Part shown: piece by piece, positions 57,301-64,000 of the stretch
Layout: each line of letters begins with the position of its first letter
Numbering within the stretch: the first letter of the stretch is position 1
Assembly: GCF_036588685.1 (NCBI RefSeq)
Contig: NC_086374.1
Span: 29,318,886-29,382,885 of the forward strand
Direction: 5' to 3'
DNA length: 64,000 nucleotides
DNA from: Mytilus trossulus
Lineage: Eukaryota > Mollusca > Bivalvia > Mytilida > Mytilidae
Notes under the pieces: model-generated
The model's input: the letters and a program-made list of their open reading frames with translations, nothing else
The model's database searches: none
Told to the model about the DNA's origin: nothing
Made by a program: the position numbers and the translations under genes

Positions 57301-59049
57301 AATGAGAAAACTAACGGCCTAATTCATATACAAAAAATGAACAAAAAACAAATATGTAACACATAAACAAACGACAACCACTGAATTACAGGCTCCTGAC
57401 TTTGGACAGGCACATACATACAGAATGTGGCGGGGTTAAACATGTAAGAGGGATCCCAACCCTCCCCTAACCTAGGACAGTGGTGTATTTACAGTACAAT
57501 ATGAGATAGAACTATAAAAATCAGTTGAAAAGGCTTAACAACTGTTTTGAAACCAATCATAACAAGGATGTTTTAAGAGTTTTTACAAGGTTGTTTTACT
57601 TTGGCAGTACTAAGCTGTCACACAATGTCCATCTATAAATTGACTGAAGAAATACATAAAACAAGTTTAGTGCTAATCTTATTTAATAAGGTATTGCAGG
57701 ACAGCTCCTTTTTATGTTCATACTGAACATTGTTGCCTTAGAGTTATGAGGGGCCTTGATGATGGGCTCTCAGCACAATCACGAGTTGAGTTTTTTGTCA
57801 ATCATGATTCACAGAAAATAAATTTTCATGATCACAGATCACGAAAATGCGCCTATCAAGAAGAACGAAAATAACCCATCAGGCCCCTCAGTTATCCGAT
57901 ATTGAGGTCAGTACTTTCATCAGCAGGAAACTTTGGTTATGTTGTAACATTAGATTCAATTTATACTTCAGCGAATCACAACTACAGATAAAGCTAGTAT
58001 GAAATATGACATAGTGTATCCATGTTTGTACTATAATGTTCTGGTTTTATAGTGAGGATTTCTGCTTTACATAACAGTAATCAGGAATCGCTAGAACATC
58101 ACTAGATGTAAATTAATAGAATTTTAATGCCAGATTTTGTATTTGGTGCCATAGAAGCATTATAATTATTTATTCCACCTGATTCTTAAACCAGGTAGAT
58201 ATCTATTTTTTTAGGCAAAATACATATTTATATTATAAATTTTCAGAGGAGGTTCTGTTATTAAAGGAAGAACTTTTGGTGGCAGGAAAGGTCCTATTTG
58301 GTTAGATGACATGGAATGTCAGGGTAATGAGTCAAGTCTACTAAGCTGTATACATAAACCATGGGGTGTAAATAATTGTGGACATGATGAAGATGTGGCA
58401 GTTATGTGTAATTCTAGTAAGTTTATCTTGTTTATTGGAATAACTTTTTATTTTATAGATTTTGTTTCACAAAATTTATCTCTTTTATGTTCCAGTAAAA
58501 AGATTAATAATAGAAGGATTTATATAATATGAAATGCATATGTATTATAGTGATCCATTTTTTACTCTCCATTTTAAATTTAAGTCCACAAAATGAATGA
58601 ATATTTTGTATTTGTAAAACAAATTATTACTGTTAAGTGTACAATGCAAGTATTAATTTTAATGAAATTTCAAGAAAATGAATTACATTAATATCAAATG
58701 TTTTTGATTTTAGTAAAAAAAAATCTACAATATCTCCTTTGAGCTTCAGGTTTATGTCTTAATAATTATGATTTCTTTTCATCTTTTCGTAGGAAAATGG
58801 ATTATATTTGTGCATATGTGTCTATTTGAACTGTTTTAATATAATATAAAGGCATGAACTTTTTAATCAAGGAAACAATATTTTTTCTGCAGATACTCCT
58901 CCCGTTATAAGTGTCAGATTAGCTGGGGGTCCAACGAGCCAGGAAGGACGTGTGGAGATACAGTATAATGGTATCTGGGGTACAGTCTGTGATGATCATT
59001 TTGATAACTCAGCTGCTGCTGTTGTATGTCGAATGTTACATTTACCATT
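45297..59049 (+). CDS. Scavenger receptor cysteine-rich (SRCR) domain protein, 5' part
   Basis: Multi-domain secreted or surface SRCR protein of the type used in invertebrate immune recognition or adhesion (family knowledge). Exons: 45297-45372, 49573-49732, 54100-54281, 55427-55586, 56474-56652, 56886-57048, 58247-58416, 58893-59049. All junctions agree in phase, alternating 1 and 2. The signal peptide exon is followed by three full SRCR domains and half of a fourth. Each full domain has six Cys (e.g. [38 protein letters not shown]) and is split over two exons: both traits of group A SRCR. The second half of domain 4 is not found before the window ends, so the gene either continues beyond 64000, with 60088-63652 nested in its intron, or is broken. 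Confidence 0.9.
46600..47400. repeat. 37-bp minisatellite in SRCR intron 1
   Basis: About 20 copies of a 37-bp unit (AATGAAACACATCGTATAAA then ACAGATACAAGTACATC), regular in 46900-47240 and degenerate at both edges. The open frames through it, read as Tyr/Leu/Phe/Cys-rich peptides, are repeat artefacts. Confidence 0.9.
48953..49047. repeat. (CTT)n microsatellite
   Basis: About 31 uninterrupted TTC/CTT triplets, in SRCR intron 1 about 525 bp before exon 2, so the sense transcript carries a polypyrimidine run. Confidence 0.97.
49573..49732 (+). CDS. SRCR domain 1, first half
   Basis: Encodes [20 protein letters not shown] then [10 protein letters not shown] and [10 protein letters not shown]. 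Acceptor TTTACAG, donor TC|GTAAGA, phase 2. Confidence 0.92.
50240..50600 (-). repeat. Interspersed repeat in SRCR intron 2
   Basis: Reverse-orientation copy of 35320-35650 (AATCCACCATTTTCTACATT, CATCGTTGACTGGCAATGTA). Preceded near 50155 by the SINE-core-like ATGTAGACGAAAGCGCGC. Confidence 0.65.
50767..51893 (+). mobile_element. Decayed hAT-family transposon
   Basis: Ends CAGGCGCGTAGCT and AGCTACGCCCCTG are inverted with one mismatch, and AACAT flanks both sides. Inside are a frame with [20 protein letters not shown] (51145-51211) and a hAT C-terminal dimerisation segment [26 protein letters not shown] (about 51480-51560). Both resemble transposases of the hAT '52 kDa repressor'-like group (recognised from memory). 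Confidence 0.8.
50948..51602 (+). pseudogene. hAT transposase remnant
   Basis: The first 88 codons (50948-51211) and the C-terminal dimerisation region (about 51378-51602) are separated by frameshifted sequence and contain in-frame stops. The N-terminal zinc finger and the catalytic domain are missing. Not functional. Confidence 0.75.
52235..53175. repeat. AGTTCC-rich palindromic repeat cluster
   Basis: 52235-52320 (TGTTCCAAAGAACTTTTAGC, AGTTCCATTGGGAACTTTAC) is complementary to 52355-52410 (AGTTCCCAATGGAACTTTTG, TGCTAAAAGTTCTTAGAATA). Six more AAAGTTC(C/T)(G/A)GGAATATTTG units follow to 52640, and a further pair lies at 53050-53170. Confidence 0.8.
53385..54000. repeat. Intron repeat, copy 1 with inverted TAGGCATTATATTC arms
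   Basis: GTTTTAACATGGGTAGGCAT at 53395 is inverted at about 53468-53487, then CAATAAAGTATAGCTTGCAT and about 450 bp that match 54950-55420. Confidence 0.75.
54100..54281 (+). CDS. SRCR domain 1, second half
   Basis: Encodes [30 protein letters not shown] and [14 protein letters not shown]. Acceptor TTTTTTACAG, donor G|GTAACA, phase 1. Confidence 0.92.
54327..54488. mobile_element. hAT-type MITE
   Basis: CAGTGGCGGATCCAG at the left and CTGGATCCGCCTTTG at the right are near-perfect inverted ends. The interior is G/C-rich with GGGGGGGCC and GGCCCCCC. Flanks TTAGATTG and TTGGATTG suggest an 8-bp target duplication with one change. Confidence 0.8.
54795..55420. repeat. Intron repeat, copy 2
   Basis: Opens with ATTGATGCAAGCTATACTTT and has its inverse at 54936-54958, then continues homologous to 53500-54000. 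Lies in the SRCR intron before exon 4, while copy 1 lies before exon 3. Confidence 0.75.
55427..55586 (+). CDS. SRCR domain 2, first half (GC donor)
   Basis: Encodes [32 protein letters not shown] and LVCAAVGYK. The only phase-2 exit that matches the next exon is AAA|GCAAGT, a GC-AG intron. Confidence 0.9.
56474..56652 (+). CDS. SRCR domain 2, second half
   Basis: Encodes [29 protein letters not shown] and [13 protein letters not shown]. Acceptor ATTTCCAG, donor G|GTAGGT. Confidence 0.92.
56886..57048 (+). CDS. SRCR domain 3, first half
   Basis: Encodes [32 protein letters not shown] and VVCKMLGFN. The acceptor is TTTAAG at 56885; the nearby CACAG would give a stop. Donor AG|GTACTT. Confidence 0.9.
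57150..57490 (-). repeat. Interspersed repeat in SRCR intron 6
   Basis: AAGATGTGGTATGATTGC ... GCGTTCAACAATGAGCAAAG ... GACTTTGGACAGGCACATAC ... CCTAACCTAGGACAGTGGTG. Shorter relatives of the CAACAATGAGCA block are visible at 3595 and on the other strand at 63905. Orientation assigned tentatively. Confidence 0.6.
58247..58416 (+). CDS. SRCR domain 3, second half
   Basis: Encodes [28 protein letters not shown] and [13 protein letters not shown]. Acceptor TTTTCAG, donor A|GTAAGT. Confidence 0.92.
58893..59049 (+). CDS. SRCR domain 4, first half
   Basis: Encodes [31 protein letters not shown] and VVCRMLHLP. Donor TT|GTAAGT, phase 2. The last 21 bases of the exon and the donor form the first unit of a downstream minisatellite. 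Confidence 0.9.
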
Positions 59050-59307
59050 GTAAGTAGTCGAATGTTACATTTACCATTATAAGTAGTCAAATGTTACCTT
59101 TACCATTGGAATCAGTCTAATGTTACATTTATGTACGCAGTCAAATGTTACATTTACCATTGTAAGCAGTCAAATGTTACATTTACCATTGTAAGCAGTC
59201 AAATGTGACATTTACCATTGTAAGCAGTCAAATGTTACATTTACCATTGTAAGCAGTCAAATGTTACATTTACCATTGTCAGTGGTCAAATGTTACATTT
59301 ACCATTG
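59029..59307. repeat. 29-bp minisatellite derived from an exon end and its splice donor
   Basis: Ten units of TCGAATGTTACATTTACCAT then TGTAAGTAG. Unit 1 is the last 21 bases of SRCR exon 8 plus its donor. Units 5-8 retain TT|GTAAGC, and the others have decayed donors. Confidence 0.92.
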
Positions 59308-60087
59308 AGGGGGGGCGAGAGGGGGTCTCATCCCGATTTCCCGGTTTTAATTTCAGAAAATCCCGAAATCCCGGACATATTTTGTTAAAAATCCCGATCT
59401 CGATAAATTTGTTTTCAAACTTTAAAATTTACAGTTTCAATGCTTACGATTTAAACGTCTCGGGTATGATTCAAAGTGACTAGTCTTTCATGTATCATCA
59501 GTATGACCGTGACGTAAATCTGCATATAAACATTTTTGTTCTCACAAATCTTCAGTAGCCAGTCAAAAAATTGGCCAAATTCCAGTTCAATTCAATACAA
59601 GAACCTATACGACTAGCACTGTAATCGTTTTGTAACGAAGAGAAATTTGAATCTATTGAGTCACCCTTCCAAAAACCAATGTACCAAGTTACAGACATAA
59701 ACAGAACTACAAATGTCATTTGAGAGATTTGTAGTCGAAATACTGTTTTACATTATAAAATTTTAAAAAAATACTTGTTAGGATAAATGAGTATGCTCAG
59801 GGCTGTATTCAACTACACAACTGATCACCAACAAGAAGCTGATCGACCGACCTTGGGATAATCAATAAAGATGAATAACAGGTCAATTTTTATAGTAGTG
59901 ATTGGCAGGTATGACTTAATGTGGAGGTTCTTGTGGGGACACAACTAAGAAAGGTAGAAAGTTACAATAAATTTTATGTAGAAACATGATCAAGCATGTT
60001 TTAAAAATTAAAAATGAAGATCGTCTGTGACTTTAACAATTTTGTGAATTATTTGTTGGTCAATTAGAAATTTCAAAATGTACAGTG
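59308..60087. other. Non-coding gap with a C/G-run repeat
   Basis: Begins GAGGGGGGGCGAGAGGGGGT followed by CCCGATTTCCCGG-type words, then AT-rich DNA that would be the 3' UTR of the minus-strand gene. No SRCR exon found. Confidence 0.5.
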
Positions 60088-63000
60088 TTATAAATAATCG
60101 GCCAGTCTTGATGAAATCCGTAAAGTCCTCCCAGATCGAGAAACTGTCCGATTGGTGATAGTCTCCAGATCTCGGGATGTGTGATAAAACGTATTCTGTG
60201 TTTGAAAGTCTACACCACTTTGTTCATCATCTTTATCATTGTCATCGTCGCTTTCTGAGGAGTATTGATCTGAAATATTCGCATCACCGTCTTTGAAATT
60301 GATTTGAGTACACGAAGACGTTTTACTACGAGAAAACGTATTCTGTGTTTGCATGTCTATACCACTTTGTTCATCATCTTTATCATTGTCATCGTCGCTT
60401 TCTGAGGAGTATTGATCTGAAATATTCGCATCATCGTCTTTGAAAGTAATTGAAGTGCCTGGAGTTGTTTTATTTGATTCATACATATTTAAGGGAAGCG
60501 TGCCACACTTGTATGCGGTGGTTTCAAGTCGAACAGTTCTTTGTCTAACACATTTTCCATGTGTGTTTGCCCATGTGTGTAAGAGACTTAGCTCAATTTT
60601 TGACGCAAATTGAGTTGTTGGTCGATCAAGTGACGGAATATTTTGAAGATGCATGATTGTGTCTGGAACAGGGTAATATGATGTTTCGTTTGTATAATAA
60701 TGAGCTGCCCATTGTGTAATTCTTTTGACGCTTTCTCTAAAAATAATTCCGAAATCTCTACTGTACTGAAGTTTAGTTGGCAAACTCTGTTTGACGTGGC
60801 TCAATGCGTGCAAGTTCTCTACAACAGTGGTTAAACATGATGACATGTCTGCCAGGTATAAAGGATTACTGGATAATACCTGACAGAATCTAATGAGTTG
60901 ATCTTCCATCATTACCAACGAGTCCATGGTTTGTTTTGAGATGGTTCCCTCTGAACCATTTGTGTGTTTCTCAATATTTCCAATTCTCTTGACATTTGCT
61001 ACGAGTTGTAAAAAGTATTGAACTGATTGCTGTACCATCTGTAGCGATTCATTGGGGTTGTAATGATGAACACTTGCCCCTTTCTCGTGTATAGAGAATG
61101 CTGCATATATTTTTTGCAAATGAAACAGGAAACGTTCGGTTTCACTAACTGTTGTGACTAATTTTATTTCGCCATATTTTGCGTCTGTAACATAAATATT
61201 TGTTCCGAATTCAACTGCGATTCCCATGATTTGGCCAAATGAGGAGAGTTCAGCAGATCCAGTTGAACAACCATCTAATCCAGAGCCTGCTATTACGGAC
61301 ATAACACCATCACGACTGAAACATTTCAGCTTTCTTTCTCCAATATCCCCAAATACCAGTCCATTTTTATAAATTGACACTGAACTTATTTCTGAGCAAA
61401 TGTTGGATTGATTTTCAAAGATGTGAATTATACTCAAACTCTCTAAATTAATCGAGATAAGTCCTCCGCTCTCAGCTGATCTGCCTTTCCAGGAAATATA
61501 AAGTAAGCCATGACTGTAGCACATACATAAAACTGAGTGGACACCAACTGGATAGTCAAGCTTTTTGGTTGTTTGACAAACTAACCCAACTCCATCTTTG
61601 GATATTGCCATTTCATACAATGACTTGAAGACATCACTGCTGCATAGCATCAAATCATCACCTGCAGTCGCTAGAACAGAGGGCCTTACTATATCACTGC
61701 CATTTAGGACATCTTTTGATGGTCTAGTTAGCTTGGTGTTGTTGATGTGTTGTTGTATACGCTCACGTATTGTATTGGCGGTACCATCCAAATTTAAGCC
61801 AAATTCCCTAGCCAGAGTTGTTAAACTAACTTTTGATCGATGCGATTTAAGTTGAATACCGATATCTTTACCAATTCCAAACACCAAGACATTCAGATCA
61901 CGTTGACAGACGTAGCAAATACCAGATTCCAAAACGACACTCCTACAATCTTTGAGATCATTTTTGATAATCTTAACCTGCACTGGATTATGTAATCGAG
62001 CTTTGACGAGTTTTGTTGTTTTTGTCATTGGATCGTAGTTCAGGAAAACAAAATTACCAAGCCCGTCACAGTCGACAGCAATCGGATGCGGATACATACC
62101 GGGTTTATTGTCCTCCGTTGGGCGAAATCGATCAGGAATAAGGTTATGTACCACCATCCCAACTTCTTTCAATACATTTAGCAACTCATTGCTACTGAGT
62201 TTAATAACAGAAGCAACATCCATGCGGTCCTTATTTCTCACGCAGTCGACAGTAAGAAGTTTGCGCATTTTTTTCTTTACATCAGGATTACAGTCATTGC
62301 GAAGAGTGTGTATAATAGACAAATTCGCCCTCTCGTTTCCGAGTAGTAGGTACCAGTTTGCAAAACTGCACTTGACAGATTTGCCAACATGAACACAATC
62401 TGGTAAAACAGACAGTTCTGAAATACTTGGACTTGCTGTTCCCTCTTTAATTTCCTGTTGTATCGACTGGAGTGCAGCTTTATTTCCGGATTCACAATCA
62501 GTTGTTATAATGAAAACAGAACATTTCGTGCATAACTTTCCACTTTCAACACACTTTGTGCAAGCCCTGAGTGAGGGCTGAATGCTTATTTGACCGTCTT
62601 TATGACACTGTTCACATACCGCACCATTTTGTATGCATCTCTGACAAACAGATATGCAACAACCAAACTCTTTGATTACACCGTCTTGTGTCTGTAGACC
62701 TTTGAGGCAGTTAAAGCAAATTTGACATTTCATAATACTATTCAAAAACAGTTCCTTCATGAAGATACCGGTCTTACCGGATTTTGACAGGTAATACACC
62801 GCAATTGGCATGCTTAATTTGTTACAAATAGATATCAAATAAAACACTACTGCTTCAGTAACTATTTTAGATTTGAGCTCATCTGGACTAGGATTTGGAT
62901 TGTTTTTGACGTAAGCAATATCATAATCATCCACACAGCCGACAACTTTCTTCGTGCGTTCATCAACTTCAAAAGCAGCTTTAAGAGCCGTGCCATCAAT

Positions 63001-63652
63001 AGCCATAGAGACAGGGTATACCTTAATAGTTTTATTTTCGATGAATGGCTGTATTCCGTCAGTTTTCTGGAGAAGTAATGAAAATGTAAGCAAAAGAGAA
63101 CCGATGACACCGCTGCTTGTAGTGTACCCAGCCTTCGCAGACTGTCTTGCTGATCGGTGGGGTCCTCCTAAATTCATTCGATGTTTTGTGATGTCATTTG
63201 GAGTTCCAGATCCCTGGCCATGATACATAGGACCGCGTAAAAAATTTGCTGTTTTGCGACCACCCAGATATTCTATTGAATTATGAAATTCTAAAACGTC
63301 TATATCATATGGATGTCTTGGCTCAAAAAACCTATGTACTACATCATAGTTGTGCTTGTAGAATATAGAATTTCTTGAAATAGTTCCATTACTTATAAGT
63401 TCATTTAATTCAATACAAAGTGGGTCTGCTTGTGTGATGTTTATTGGACAAAACTGTGTTTCGGAGTCATTGTCGGAGCTTTCACAGTCATCAGATAAAT
63501 TAAGATCAGAATCTAGGCTTTCTAAATCGTGAACTTGTTCACAGTCAGATGCTTGTATTGTACTGTTTGTATTTTCATCATCAACAAATGTCAAAGCATT
63601 GGACACGTCTATGTCAGGGTCTCTACTTATATCATCTGTGATCAGGTTAATC
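60088..63652 (-). CDS. Large protein: transposase-like core, Cys-rich insert, SAP-like and NHL-like segments (5' partial)
   Basis: Terminal exon open for 3,565 bp. At its 5' end TTTCCTGTTTCAG is an acceptor (63652/63653), and the frame is open from it with INLITDDISRDPDID before the GTG at 63606, so the true start lies upstream, perhaps beyond the window. Numbering from that GTG: acidic N-terminus 20-50; MAIDGTALKAAF (D204) and VVGCVDD; EAVVFYLIS...LSMPIAVYYL; Cys-rich block 294-362 with 14 Cys in CxxC-type pairs; TTDCESGNKAALQ (D370, N374); DCVHVGKSVK (D403, H406, K409). This order resembles RNase H-like transposases (inference). Then HPIAVDCDGLGNFVFLNYD and GIAVEFGTNIYVTDAKYGEI, NHL-propeller-like, with a SAP-like LTTLAREFGL...TIRERIQQHI at about 595-620. 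The acidic C-terminal tail is duplicated. Domesticated or mobile origin unresolved. Confidence 0.8.
60186..60480 (-). repeat. 147-bp in-frame tandem duplication in the C-terminal tail
   Basis: AAAACGTATTCTGTGTTTG recurs at 60186 and 60333. The 49-codon unit encodes ANISDQYSSESDDDNDKDDE twice, with few nucleotide differences, so the duplication is recent. Confidence 0.9.
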
Positions 63653-64000
63653 CTGAAACAGGAAAAACATCACTTAACCTCAGTTTAAACAAGCTCTTAT
63701 ATGTATATGGTTCATCAAAACTATAATACTTTAGTTTAAATTCCGTACAGATGACAGTGTTTGTAAGAATACTTTGTCAGTTATTTTTTATGTTTGTTAA
63801 ATTGTGTAAGGATGCAGTATTGATCGACATTTATCAATGAGTTCTACACAGACCTGTGCTAGGGATCTTCGTGGACTGTCTATGAGGTATGAGAATATGC
63901 TCATTGTTGAAGGCCTCGTGGTGACTTCGAAATGAAGCGTTGTTCCATTGCTTTGTTTATCACGTGTTAATCAGAATTTCTTGTTATGTGTACATTTCAC
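63653..64000. other. Upstream intron or flank of the minus-strand gene
   Basis: Follows a splice acceptor of the minus-strand gene. I see no upstream exon with a matching phase-1 donor. Confidence 0.5.

Noticed and set aside
62108-62392. Plus-strand frames inside 60088-63652
   Set aside because: They are antisense shadows of the long minus-strand coding exon.
63840-63940. A short minus-strand frame starting ATGAGCATATTC as the first exon of the large gene
   Set aside because: Its only donor-like site (CAG|GTCTGT) leaves phase 0, whereas the next exon needs a phase-1 donor; it also overlaps a dispersed CAACAATGAGCA repeat word.

Overview
The window looks like nuclear DNA from a bivalve mollusc, most likely a mussel (inference). 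It is AT-rich, with long introns, GT-AG splice sites, many minisatellites and many short non-autonomous transposons and SINE-like repeats. No prokaryotic operons, CRISPR arrays or viral genomes were seen. Most long open frames are chance or repeat-derived; the real coding sequence had to be assembled from exons. || Layout. (1) 1-5,573: repeats (20-bp minisatellite, snap-back palindrome, interspersed elements) and the probable 3' UTR of the next gene. (2) 5,574-25,916, minus strand: a complete flotillin-1-like gene. Twelve coding positions join in perfect phase to a 427-residue protein, the length of human FLOT1. Coding position 3 exists as FIVE tandem 91-bp versions and position 6 as TWO tandem 96-bp versions. 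Because 91 is not a multiple of 3, exactly one exon-3 copy must be used, so the gene can encode up to ten SPFH-domain variants. This is the most striking system in the window. (3) 25,917-30,596: promoter region with a CCAAT box, palindromes and repeats. (4) 30,597-40,233: three paralogous intronless genes of a family I do not recognise, sharing a KLMYYL motif. Two end in a CaaX prenylation box and the third is shortened and lacks it. They lie among locally duplicated and inverted segments. (5) 40,234-45,296: a tandem/inverted repeat cluster with a tRNA-headed SINE. (6) 45,297-59,049, plus strand: the 5' part of a secreted or membrane scavenger-receptor gene, with a signal-peptide exon and then 3.5 group A SRCR domains, two exons per domain. 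It includes a GC-AG intron and a last visible splice donor that has been amplified into a 29-bp minisatellite. Intron 2 holds a decayed hAT transposon. (7) 60,088-63,652, minus strand: a 3.5-kb open terminal exon encoding about 1,187 residues, with an RNase H-like transposase-type core (inferred), a Cys-rich insert, a SAP-like helix pair, NHL-like propeller segments and a duplicated acidic tail. || How the parts relate: flotillin organises membrane microdomains, SRCR proteins are surface or secreted pattern receptors, and the CaaX proteins should be membrane-anchored by prenylation. All three point towards membranes, but nothing in the sequence shows that they act together.
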